Positions 45,568 through 56,960 of a stretch of 64,000 nucleotides of DNA are shown here, piece by piece. The stretch is from Schistosoma mansoni. Lineage: Eukaryota > Platyhelminthes > Trematoda > Strigeidida > Schistosomatidae. The position numbers and the translations under genes were made by a program. Location: positions 3,282,215-3,346,214 of the forward strand of contig NW_017386025.1 in the NCBI RefSeq assembly GCF_000237925.1, in the 5' to 3' direction. The stretch's first letter is position 1. Every line of letters begins with the position of its first letter. The notes beneath the pieces were generated by a model. The model worked only from the letters and a program-made list of their open reading frames with translations. It was not told the origin of the DNA and searched no databases.

Positions 45568-48500
45568 TCAATATTCATTTAAATTAAAAAACATTTGAGT
45601 TTCATTAAAATTTTTATCTTTTTCATTTAATTTTTGTTGATGGGATTGTTTAAATCGTCCAGTCCATTGTTTACCATCTGAATCAATTATTTCTATTAAT
45701 GAATTATTTTGTATATTATTTTGTTCAAATTGTGCTTTTAATATATATCCATTAGGCCAATAGTATATACCTAAACCATCCATTCTATAAAAATCAAAAA
45801 AAAATAAATAAATGTGTGAACATGTACCAAAATGTAAGCAAAGATGGATAGTGGCTAGAAGTGGAATTCAGGACGCGCGTTTCGTCCTATTTGCTAGTCA
45901 CTACCCATCTTTGCTTATAATGCTTGTGAATTAAGGCTTTATCGAGGCGATAAGCACAGTATGCACATATGCCAATTAGAGACTGATCAGTTGCAGTCCT
46001 AAACATCAATGGGAAGATTCAAACAAACAATACTAAATGAATGTACCAAAATGGTTGCGAAAACAAGTCGAATCAAATGACCCGATAAGAGTAGAGGATA
46101 AACATCCATCATCCTCTAATGCTAAATACATAATCGAAACAAGCTATAAGATTGATCTTAACTCGGCTTTTGTAGTGTTGTATAAAAGTGTAAAAGGGCG
46201 TATACTAAGGTTTATTGAAGCCTTAGCCATACGAAAATGCAAACCTCTTTGTTTATTCAAAAACAATTTGCTCTCATCTTAAACCTACCCTGGTAATATT
46301 AGATTATTATCTAGAGTGATTAGGTTTTTAATTGTTTTCATATTATTATTATTATTATCCTTGTCTACTCTTACTCCCCCATTTCCAGTTTAGTTGACCT
46401 TTTATTTTTATATATAAATGTTCTTAACAAGTATATGTAAAATCAGATTGTTCCAATTGTATTGCGCTATTATATCACATAGTTCTGATAATCTTCGTCT
46501 TCTTATTACATTATCGAAATAAATTTCTATTGGATTCCTAATAGGAAAGATACATCTACTTTGAAAAAATACTTTTTCTTTAATGACTTTCAATAATATT
46601 TTTCTGTATATAAATAAGTTAAAATACAAACAAAATTCATCTATAAGAACTTTCGTTTAAATTAGAGAGAATAGTTTCACAGTATTTGGGTGCTAAGTTG
46701 ATGTGAAACATTAAGAAGGAAGAATGTATTTGTAAAATTTCAGCGAATGAATTTGAAGTAAATCCAACGTTTCGTCCAGCAATCTAATTCAAGCTTTTTC
46801 AAGAAAATAAAACAAAATTCAACAATTGTACGATTTATACTTTATTTTCTTTTCTCAACGATTAATATTGGAAAAGTGTAAGGCGTTTTTTTAAAAATCT
46901 GTAATGATGAAATTTATGAAAACTGATAGTTGAAGATCGGTATCATTACTAAGGTGTGACTTGATAATTTCCGAATAAATTGAGCATTGGGTAGATTGTT
47001 ATAGATAAAAATAATATATTTGTAATATCTCAATGAGTCAATAAGGTGCAAGTATTTATAAACAGTTGTCTACGTAAAATACTCAACATTCACTGGCTGG
47101 ATACCATCGGCAACAGCCTTATATGGAAGAGGACAAACGAGCTTCCAGCTGAAGAGGAAATTAAGAAAAGACTTTGGAAGTGAATCGGACATACATTAAG
47201 AAAGTCACCAAAATGCATCACGAGACAAACCCTAACTTGGATTCCTGAGGGAAAGCTGAAAAGAGGAAGGCCAAAGGAGACATTATGCCGGAAGATTGAA
47301 GCAGATATGAAAAGAATGAATAACAACTGAAAAGGACTGCCCAGGACAGAGTTGGATGGAGAATGCTGATTGGTGACCTATGCTCCTCTACGAGGGGTAA
47401 CAGGCGTAAGTAAGTAAATAATCCCAATGAGCAGAAAAATTAGACCTAATATCAGACCAAATCCATTTGGTTATTTACTCTCTGAAGAAGTTGCTTACAC
47501 TGAGTCACGAAAAGTCAGAAAATCTAATTTTTCTACTCATTGGGATATTACAAATATATTATTCTATTTATAAGATATATATATACCCATTTTTATTTTT
47601 ATTATAATACTATGATTTATATACTGTATTTTTAATAGTATTTGCTTCAGTTATGCAAGTGTTGACAAACTTACAGTCTCCAATTGATACACTATAGGTT
47701 AGAGGTTCAATGCCATTATATTCATCTGTCGGACAAGATTATCTTTAATCAGTAAAAATAATTTAATTTTGTTAACAAGTCTCTTTTTTAGGTGTCTAAT
47801 CCCACTGAAGATGAGAGCAAAAGTCAGTTCTTATTGCTTATGTGTTCGCTTTCTATTTTATTGTTGATTAGCTGTTTCATGTTTGAAAGTAAATTTAGTT
47901 AGGTACACACATTGAACATAAAAGCAATCTGGACAACTAAATCATTTATAAGCAAAGATGGATATATCGAGGCAATACGCACAGTATGCACATATGCCAA
48001 TTAGAGACTGACCAGTTGCAGTCCTAACACATCGATGGGAAGATTCAAACAAACAATACTAAGTGAATTTAAATCATTTATAGTTGGAAATCCTTATCAG
48101 GATAAGTCTTCATGTCATGTAGTGGGCTTGGTATATCTAGATTATTGAACGAAAATTCACAAGCCCATAATACTTGATTCAATCAGTTTTGAATGAAGCT
48201 CAATCTTCATCCAATTTCATCATTGAGATAATGTCTTAACCTTAAATTGGCTGAATTTACAACTTTCTGATAGAAATTCGAGGAATGATGATCTGGTAAG
48301 TAGTTGATAATCACGTTATCTTATTTACATCGTTTACTTCACTATTAATCAGTCATTACTTTTTTCTCTGAACCGAATCTTTGAAGTGAATTCAAAGTGG
48401 TTTAAGAGTTGTGATTAATGAATATTTATTTCAGTCCAATATTCATCAGTCGGGTATTATCTTGATATTTTCGGTACTTAAACTGTCTGTAATTTATATA

Positions 48501-51500
48501 AAGTAAATCGAATTTATTGCTTAAAGTTAGTTTGATTGGATTTTATATTGATCGTGTCTAAAATATACAAATTCCTGTATAAATTTTCGATATATAAGAC
48601 AAAACAGAAAGTATTTTGCCATTACTATTGGTTCAAACATTGTTACAAGTACAAAGTTCACGGAAAAGTTCAGACTGTAGAGTTAATTTTAGGGGGGTAG
48701 GGAGGAAGCATCGTCGAAAAGTTTCTATATGTGTTAAATAATATTAATTAATCATACAAAAATCCCCATCCATATTTAGTTTTACAACAGTATATAAATC
48801 AGTTCGAAAAGTTAAAAACGTAAACTCAAACCCATGGCTTAATTTAAATCTCTAACGTTGAAGATCTTTGATTAACATTGAATAAACTGCTACAAAAATG
48901 ATGTAATATCCATATATTAGAAGCGGATTGTATTCATGTTTTTTTAGTGCTCTGTAGTTAAAGGTCTTTACACTATCTTTCATTTAGTTAAATATCTTTT
49001 TCATATGAATAAACAAAAATTATAAACACAGAATTTTCAGTAATGTGTTTAGATGGCTAAATTCAGCACAAAATATATATTCTCTAAACATAATCCTTAA
49101 TAAGTTTCGATCTACTAAGATGTAATTACAATTAGAGGGACACAAGTTTTCAAAGTGACCAACTGCCCTACTGTATATGCCATGTGGTTACTTAGTTAAA
49201 CGTTCCTATTTCATTTGCAAGTTATCTATTGCAAAAGAGAGGTCAGTTCAAAATCATTCTCATAATCCAAGATAACTAAGGCTAGACTAGTTCTTTCACA
49301 GTCAAGACTATATAAACATTCATTTGCTTATGAGTCTAGTGAAAGAAGACTGTGTGAAATCAATCTTAAAAGTTGTGTATTTATACTAGGTGCCATCTGT
49401 CATAACTCAATTTGCCTAACTGACCCCGTTCTGTAACACTAAGCTCTGGGCTGAAAGATACCGGGACATGACATTTGGGGGTTTCCAATGCGTCTGATGT
49501 AAAATAGAAAGATTCATCCTCTCTTAGATACGAAAATACATTTAATAGTAAACATTATGATTGCTTTAGTAAAGAATGCACATAAAACTGTAAGTTCTTC
49601 ACTAGACTTACTGCTCAAACATGAAGCTGAGGATATTGCTTGTCTCAATGTCTTACCACTGCTTACTATTAGCAATCATACAGCTTTATCATTGAGGTTC
49701 AGAGCCTGTGATATAGCTTATGATCAGATTCAACCTCTCTCAAATGTGTAGTAAGCAAAAGTTTCAGCAATCATGGAATGTGTTTCAGCAACGTACTGGT
49801 CAGTGCTAGCTCTTTAATAGAAGAAGTATGGTTTAAGTTTAAAAGTAAACTTTACTGAGTAGCGCTCTTATTTAAGCCTAGATAACTTCATGCATACCTA
49901 CAAACTATCAGCAATGGATGACAAATATGGTAGATAAACGTCTTAGATGTAGAAAGAGACGTCAGAACCTGATCACCTTAACAAATCCTAAATAATTCGG
50001 ATCCACCTACAATAAGGCTAAGAACACGTATAAACTGATAATAAGTAAAGCTAGATTATCTTGAGAAACAAGTGGTACAAAATTCTCAGAACACTACCAA
50101 AAGGTTGCTCTCCGAAAATCGGGAGACGAACACGGATAAATGGTGGAGTCTCACCAATCCCATTTCAGGAATATTCACAGGTAACGGTAAGTAAAGATAT
50201 TGACGAAGACTGAGTCCTATCAAAGTATTTCGATATCGTTCCTAAATGATGATGGTGAAAAATCATGCACTATTTCCACAGAAGATGTATTATTAACGGA
50301 TTCTGTGTTTATTGAGAAGCTGCCCTATGACTATTCCAATATCACAAACTAAATAAATCCAGTGGTCCTTATAATATCGATCCTTGAATTAATGCCAATC
50401 TGGCAATGCTGTTCGATATGTTTTTGAAGCAGACAAAACCGTCAAGGGATCGGTAAGACAAAACAATCTTTTTGGTCTATAAAACGTAATAAACATTTGG
50501 TAAATAAGTGTCCCATCGGTTAGCCTTTTTAGTATTCCGGCTGAACTAATCTTTTTCTACATGTATCAAAATGTCAGGAAAGCAATAAATTTGAATATAT
50601 GAAAGGAAAAAAGAAAAGAAATCGTCGTGAACAAAATCCACTTCTAATGGTCTGAAGGTAGTTAATAATCTTTAAAACAAAAATCTTAGTATTTATGAAA
50701 TTGCTATACTATAAAAATGACGTAACTTTAATTTCTATAGAAAAACTTCTCAGTATCCTAGAAATCAACCCGAATCCAGAACCGATACTCAAAAAACTTC
50801 TGGATACGCAGTCACATGTACTACATCAAAAACATCTCACACTTTGACAAAACAAATATCCATTCCACCTGATGTTTCCAAAGAAGAGAGAGTTCTTTTC
50901 TTTTTACAAAAAGATAAAACGGTTGTCACTGCTAAAGCTGACAAAGGCAATACAACATAAGTCATGAAACAAGAGAATTAGAAGAAACACCCTTGAACAT
51001 CTATCTACAGGACCATATAAGGATAGTGTTAAGTTCGTTTACGTTGAAGAGACCACAGGTATTGTAGTTTGACAACACTTTATCAGTAACACCTTCTATA
51101 ATCAAATCGCTCCCACCCAGTGAAATCAAAAGTCAGAAGCGAGGAGGTTGGAAGATATATTTGATAACTTATCAATATATCGAAAAGTAATTGATCTAAA
51201 CTGGTTAGCTATCGCAGGAGAAGTTGAGCACGGAGTTTCAACTCTTGATTTGGGACGGATGCATGACCGAACGCCTTCAGCTAAATGAGTCCATTAAGAC
51301 TAATGTGGTCAATATCCAATGTCGAACACTTACAGAGCTATTGATTTTAGGGATTTCTTTACAGCTACAACGTTCTCTCTCCTCACTCTCTTCTCACCAA
51401 CTTTTTTGTATATCGTTTTATACTACTTATTATAATTCAGTAAATAGTTTTATTCTAGCAGTTTCTTCCTATATGTTGTAAAGCCAGTTGGTGGTGTAAC

Positions 51501-54500
51501 ATTCTAAAATATTTACATATACTTATGAGATTTATTGTATTTATGGTTGTAATAACTTTCTCTCAATCTCCATAACAGCTGTCCTCAACTGTGCATGGTC
51601 GTTTAAACTCTTTTAAAACTCAATAGTCTCTATATTTGTTAGTATTTGGTTATTTTTTTGCTTGTTGATAAACTGTTATCAGGGATAGACACAGCTCTCA
51701 GCTGTCGTTTGCACCATCGTATGTTATGATTATTCTTTATGCTATTATTGCAGGAATCCATTTTTCTTTCAAGCTTACAGACGCGCTAAACGCCACAGGT
51801 ACCTCACGAGTTGAGGTTTGTAACTAACTTATGTATGTTCCTGAATAAAGCGCCACTTTTCAGACCAATCGCTGATGTACGAGCTTCGGTTTTGTATGTA
51901 TATCAGTTGTGTAATTAGACGCTTTCGTAGATTTAGCAGAGAGAGTCGAAAATGTTTTTGAATGGTTACAAGTAAAGTCAGGTCAGAAACAAATAAATTT
52001 CTGAAATAACAAAAGCCTTTCATTGGGATTCCTCTATGGTTCACTTTATAGTTCGAATCCATATCACATCACGTTTCTGTGGGATAACGAAAGTTCACAA
52101 ACTTGATGACCATTTGACACTCATAGTGAACCTCAAAAATGCCTCCACGTATGTTTTACCTAAATATTTAAGCAATATATTGAAGACACTTCAAAATAAC
52201 TTAAATAGTATCGTAAAGAATTCATATTAATTTAAATCAAAGACCTCAGAATTATCTATCAACATGAATAAAACAGTAATACGCTATGATGTTGTATCTT
52301 TATGCACTAGAACTCCAGGTGATTGACATTTTGACGTTATTGATGATTTTCGAGAGAATGACATTATTTTATCTATCAGATGTAAATTAAACATTAGTTC
52401 AATCATGAAGTCTTTCAAACTATGCCTAAATTCAATGCTATTCATTTCAAAGGGACCTTATATATGTAAATATATCATATCAAGTTGCTTATTTTTGTAA
52501 GTACCATCAGATCACGCATCTGGCTCAGATATATAGATGACACGTTCATCATTATTGAAAAGTCTCTCCTTAGAAATTTCTTCAAACTAATAAGCACGTT
52601 TTAAGAAAACATCAACTTCACTTTTGAAAAAAAAGACGAACTTGTAAACTACCATCCTTAGACTATTTAGTTAAAAAGAATTCTGATGAAAGTCTAAATC
52701 TAACCATATAACGAAAACCAACACATTCTAATCAGTATATTGATTTTAACTCTGCACATCCATTCAATGAGGGAATTCCCCTAGCCTTGAATCTCTTCAG
52801 AAGATCAACCGGGATCATTACTTCAGAAAAAGACAAACTAGAAGAAAAAGAGAATATAATAAACATCCTACGATTAAGTAATTTTTTCAAGAATATTATT
52901 GATAACATATTCTAACAAAACTGTCCTTTCGTAAATAACCTTAGATTAGTATTGTGGTTTTATATTACCGCTAGGGTTTGACAGAGGAATTAAAAACGGA
53001 CTTTGAAAACATGCAAAATTAAAGCTTTCTATGAGAAAACTAACACTTTAAGAAATGCTTTAGTTAGAATTTAAGACAAACTCTTGTCTATATCCATACA
53101 AAATTATATCTACGTACCAGGTTGCGTTCTTTATTGCAGAGTTTTCGCGTGAGATCTCGACTCTTACCAGGGAACACGTAAGTTACTCAAAAAGGCCCAA
53201 TAATCCTGTATATATGTGATATTTACAAATTAAATCGGCAGTAGCAGTACGTGTTATTCTCAATGATCGACATATTAATATTAAAAAGCATAGAAAAACT
53301 TTATGAACATTTTTCTTAACTATAAAGAGAGGTGGGCAGTCAGAGCACTTCATTTTATGCTAAATTTTTCTTCCTTTGATAGGGAAGAAGACCTAACTAT
53401 TTACCCGACTTGGAGTGTTTATGCTTCAACAACATTTGCTTCTACTACATTTTAATACGATCTGCATACACAAATTAAGTCTCACTATCTCATATTACAA
53501 AACAAAAATTTTTCATACATAAAAATACAGCAATATATCATACAGAATTACCTTGACCAAAATGATATGACACTGACACATTCAGACCTAGTATAATTTT
53601 GGCTGTGCTTAAAATATGCTGCTTTGTTCCCTTTGTACCATTTAATCTTGTGTTGATTTTATTTCGGTTATTTATTTAATTTAAAAAGGTAAATTACAAT
53701 AAGTCACAATACATCAGAAATGAGTTTTTCTACTCACTCATCACGAAAATATTTTTTGTCAACTAATTAAAATATTATTCGGGCTGCTAATTTACATTGT
53801 TTGGAAAGAAATATTGACTGATCAAAGGAAGGAGGTTTAAGAGAATGTATATCGAGTCTGAGCAGTCTCCTTATTACAAGGAAGTATCGGACTGCAAACA
53901 AGTGTATAAATATTTCAGTAGATGTCATTAACATTGATCCTAGTAAAGCTTACAATATATCGTCCCTCAACTGTGTCTTTGAGTAAACGTAGAAATTTAC
54001 GCAATTAATTACATCTCCCAAAAATGGTAGTGCATGAATAACAGTAAACTCTATTTATTCGTCGTGATACTGTGTGATAAGTGGAGTTCCATAAGAGACA
54101 CTCTAGGCCCTCTTTCTTCTTATCTTAATTAAAGTATCAAACCACATTGGCAAGACCATTCAACATATGGTATGAGGCTGACGTCAAAGAATTTTTGAAA
54201 ATAAAGTGAAAAATTCGATAAAACGTAATCAACAGTGCACTGTTTAGAACAATAAATCGGTAGTCATTGAAAGTAAGTTATAGTATGTGTGTGCTAACAC
54301 AAATCAGTTATTGTGATAAACTACACCGTCACACAACAAATAGGATGCTTCTGATTAAAGTCAGATTATGAAGATCCCAAAGTCACAGTGACCGGTGATC
54401 TTAAATACACAGGTAACAGTAAGGTCTTCCCATTTTATCTTGTGAAGATAGACTGAAACACCTCAACACATTTGCACCACCTTGTCTTGTTTTAACATTG

Positions 54501-55287
54501 GATTATTATACAATGAGCGATGATTCTTGGGTTAATATGCCTTGTCTTTTTCTTCCATCTGCAACTCATCTGAGAGACTATCCTCGGAAGTTTAAAGATC
54601 TAGATCAAATAGTTTACATTCGCAGTTTTGTCTTTTAGACTGAACCGTCAATCGTCGGAATTCTTTACGAGACGATGTTGATTCAACACCGCTTGTTGAT
54701 AAAGTTAAACTGAAGTCATATTTTAGCAGTACTGGAGGTTGCTCAGATTAACACAGGTCGCTTGTTCTCTTACCGTTAGCTTTGAAAACGGGACACTGAG
54801 GATATCCTACAAGACATGTTTTATAGTCATTTCGTGCATGAAATACAATCAATCTTCACATCTCAAAAACTTCGCCGTAAGTACCTGAGTTTCAAAAGTC
54901 GTAAAAATTAACTAACTTATTGTCCTTGAAACCGCCTTCGTAATAAGATCCAGATGCAAATTTCACTTTCCCAAATCCTTCAATTTTGTCATTCACCCAT
55001 TCACCTGAGTAGTATCCCTGATCAGGTAAATTTTCTACAAATAGATCACATAAAGTTGAAACATCAAAATTGTCTCCGTTTAAGCATTCAGGAATGATGT
55101 CTGACAAACTTTTATACGGTTGGCTAAGTGAATTCGATATTGTTACATCTGACATCCGTTTTCTAAAGTTGCCAATAAATTTTCCCTTCCCGTGACGTAC
55201 AATTCCTGATTCTCCCATGACATACTGACCTTCGTAATAGTCTCCGTTGGGAAAGACAAACTGACCGAATAGTTCATCACCATTCAT
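45568..55287 (-). CDS. MORN2: MORN2-like MORN-repeat protein (two exons)
   Basis: Exons 55287-54917 and 45784-45568; donor AATAA|GTTAGT, acceptor TTTTTATAG|A, phase 2, joining [17 protein letters not shown] exactly at the homologous MORN2 boundary. MORN repeats are short beta-hairpin motifs; small MORN proteins of this type occur in germ cells, cilia and membrane-linked complexes. Repeats seen: [52 protein letters not shown] and [11 protein letters not shown], in the MORN2 order, with a short tail before TGA. Oddity: about 55 extra residues between the first and second repeats, starting after HGKGKF, in frame and without splice signals. The start is the ATG of MNGDELFG; an acceptor-like CAG at 55304 could mean an upstream exon. 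The 9.1-kb intron holds PLE, CR1 and other repeats. Confidence 0.72.
45838..46036 (-). repeat. SM-alpha-type hammerhead SINE, copy 4 (5' half of core deleted)
   Basis: Minus strand keeps GAAAC, the stem III and GTC cleavage arm and GAATTCCACTTCTAGCCAC, but CTGATGAG is lost: CAAATAGGAC is joined to CTAGTCACTACCCATC-type sequence in inverted orientation. The A/B-box head is absent. Confidence 0.75.
46037..46540 (+). mobile_element. 3' end of an unclassified retroelement
   Basis: The open frame 46037-46282 contains [17 protein letters not shown] and [16 protein letters not shown], which resembles the extreme C-terminus of some retroelement polyproteins (EALAIRKLKP-type). The following 250 bp matches the inverted piece at 44417-44590, consistent with a shared 3' UTR. 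Family not determined. Confidence 0.5.
46541..47029. other. Intron, possible PLE-tail fragment
   Basis: At about 46765-46805 the minus strand reads TTGAAAAAGCTTGAATTAG...GGACGAAACGTTGG, reminiscent of PLE-tail hammerheads, but the CUGA core is not preserved. Nothing else is seen. Confidence 0.3.
47030..47425 (+). mobile_element. RTE-like LINE, 3' end
   Basis: Frame with [56 protein letters not shown] and [11 protein letters not shown], then the terminus CGAGGGGTAACAGGCGTAAG with short GTAA repeats. Confidence 0.85.
47428..47547 (+). repeat. PLE tail with hammerhead motif inside a fold-back
   Basis: Arms 47428-47452 and 47523-47547 (AATCCCAATGAG...AAATTAGA and its inverse, one or two mismatches) flank CTGAAGA (47482-47488), a stem II with one mismatch, and GAAAAGTC (47509-47516). 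The right arm is the CTACTCATTGGGATAT block that ends the PLE at 17435-19060. Confidence 0.65.
47548..47949. other. Intron, no recognisable feature
   Basis: AT-rich, no open frames of note. Confidence 0.3.
47950..48065 (-). repeat. SM-alpha SINE remnant, copy 5
   Basis: Keeps only AGCAAAGATGGATA, ATCGAGGCAATACGCACAGT and the GGGAAGATTCAAACAAACAA end; the ribozyme and head are gone. Confidence 0.6.
48066..49499. other. Intron, no recognisable feature
   Basis: No repeat shared within the window and no credible open frame. Confidence 0.3.
49500..50600 (+). mobile_element. CR1-like LINE fragment, strongly decayed
   Basis: The clearest stretch is [11 protein letters not shown] at about 50350, then [20 protein letters not shown] (50396-50455), which is the segment before RT motif 1 in CR1/Jockey-type LINEs. 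The 49557-49751 open frame and 50270 region ([10 protein letters not shown]) are probably upstream parts. Confidence 0.5.
50730..53750 (+). mobile_element. Penelope-like element, copy 2
   Basis: N-terminal part at 50740-51000 includes [14 protein letters not shown] (50920), typical of PLE. After about 0.8 kb of unrelated sequence (51220-52030) RT sequence resumes with [19 protein letters not shown] (52070), [11 protein letters not shown] (52155), and [14 protein letters not shown] with intact Asp-Asp (52530). [20 protein letters not shown] follows at 52730, a decayed GIY-YIG region at 53090-53180, and a tail near 53690. Many frame breaks. It lies in the MORN2-like intron. Confidence 0.85.
53800..54300 (+). 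mobile_element. Possible CR1-like LINE fragment
   Basis: A frame with [19 protein letters not shown] near 54070 resembles a mutated RT motif (SGVPQGSVLGPLLF). The support is weak. Confidence 0.3.
54333..54836. repeat. Long inverted repeat, left arm
   Basis: Reverse complement of 59446-59920. I count two substitutions and one 29-bp insertion here (within 54750-54785). It lies in the MORN2-like intron, 80 nt past exon 1. Origin unknown; open frames across it are interrupted. Confidence 0.92.
54837..54916. other. Spacer between exon 1 and the inverted repeat
   Basis: Start of the MORN2-like intron, beginning with donor GTTAGT at 54916. Confidence 0.4.
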
Positions 55288-55669
55288 TTGATATTGTGTA
55301 ACCCTGTTACACATTAGTAACTGTTCGTTTATGTAGTAAAACAATTGAGCCTGTTAATGACTTCTGTGCATTTATCGAATTCCTTCGAAGTAAACTTGAA
55401 TGTCCGAAATCGAATAGAAGAAACACATTTATTACGACAGTCAAGAATACAAAGATCTTTAGGTTGTTACGGAACTATTTAGTGAACACTGTTGTACCTC
55501 ATTAACAAACGAAAAGCCACTTAACGTGTTAGAGTTTACCGCAGTATCTTTTTGTGAAATCCTAATTGAAAACTTTATTGTAGAATATATTTCCTAGGCA
55601 GCCAGCAAATTAGAACACTTCTACAGTGAAGGACTTAATTGCATTCTAGCTAGCATACTAAAGATTATA

Positions 55670-56960
55670 AGTGGTGGTCTGCTATACTTCTTAAACTATT
55701 TGTAATATTACTCTCTATAGCGTACTGCCTCACTGACTGGAAAACGACACGTATTCTCAAGATCAAATCACAACCTTCAGTGAGTGTTGAAAATTACCGG
55801 ACCATACGCATGACCTTGCTGGTGTCTACAGTGGTGTAAGAAGTAATTAGGGAGGCGGTTGTTCAACATCTACTTACTAATAGTCTCATCTCAACCTCAC
55901 AGCACGAGTTTCTAAGATCCAGATCATGAAATACATACTCAGTAGACTATCTGAATGATATAAATATAAAACAAGATTTTTTACAAAAGGCTTCTCGTTA
56001 AATTAAAGTCCTTTGGAGTCACTGAACTACTATATTCGTGATTTCCTTCATTTTAAACGGAAAGCAAACAGATGGTAAAGTACAGCGAATTTCATCACCA
56101 TGAGCAATGACCAGTGAAGTTGTCAGGGGAAGCGAGCTTCGTTCACTCTTGTTTTCCATGTATATAAACTATAAATATGAAATCATAAAATATGAGAGAC
56201 CATAACTATAAGCCAGTGCTCTCAAAACAGAATACACATTTAGGACTAGAGCTTCAAGAGAAATTGTATCCCGGATTCAAAATGACCCCAGCAAACTCTT
56301 CATCACGCATTTTAAGAAACAACCTCAATAACTACTACTCCAGTGAAACAAGTATAGAGTCCAAACACTGAAATCAGTCCACGATTCAGGTGATAATTAC
56401 ACAGGAAGCTTGAAACTTGAAGAACATGTCTCCTTTATTATTTCTAGATCTAGACGGCTAGTTGGTTTCATAATAAAAAAAATTATCCACAACAGAAGCT
56501 AAGCCCACTATTTACAAAATATGTATACGACCCTGCCTTGAACATCGTTCATTTATCTCCCCAAACATGATTACTACAAACAAGGTAAGAGTAGATGTCC
56601 AAAGATGCTTCACGCGTTGACTGCTACGATGTGGTTCATTGCCAACTGCAACGCTAGATGTGAGCACCTCTCCTCATAAACTTAATGGAGCCCTGGGCTG
56701 TGGAAAAATCTAATACTTTTCCACAAAGTAATATTTAAACTCTCCTTTCTAACCTCCCGCCCATTCATGATCCATGGCCCTACCTACAGACTCAGAAACA
56801 AAGTTTATGCACTACTAACTCTGAAACACCAAAAACCAGTTCGCTGTAATTTCTTCACAGTGCCATATGATTTATCGTCGAACAAGCCACCAATACCCAC
56901 TCGTTACTGTGATACCAAGTTAAAAATATCATGCGGAATATGAATGTACTGGACTGCTAA
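55670..56960 (+). mobile_element. CR1-like LINE fragment, strongly decayed
   Basis: The order follows a CR1 RT and C-terminus: VLKITGPYA-like block (55790), KRLLVKLKSFGVTELLYS (56000), GEASFVHSCF (motif B remnant, 56130), NPSKLFITHF (56285), EHVSLIISRSRRLVGF (56425) and IYKICIRPCLEHRSFISPNM (56510), then VDVQRCFTR. No frame is open for long. Confidence 0.65.

Noticed and set aside
46408-46629. Minus open frame with an [10 protein letters not shown] block resembling the plus frame at 44440
   Set aside because: The shared segment is present in both orientations and follows a retroelement reading frame as 3' untranslated sequence; coding is unlikely.
54750-54785. 29-bp difference between the inverted-repeat arms as a micro-intron
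   Set aside because: The segment does not start with GT and end with AG in any alignment I tried.
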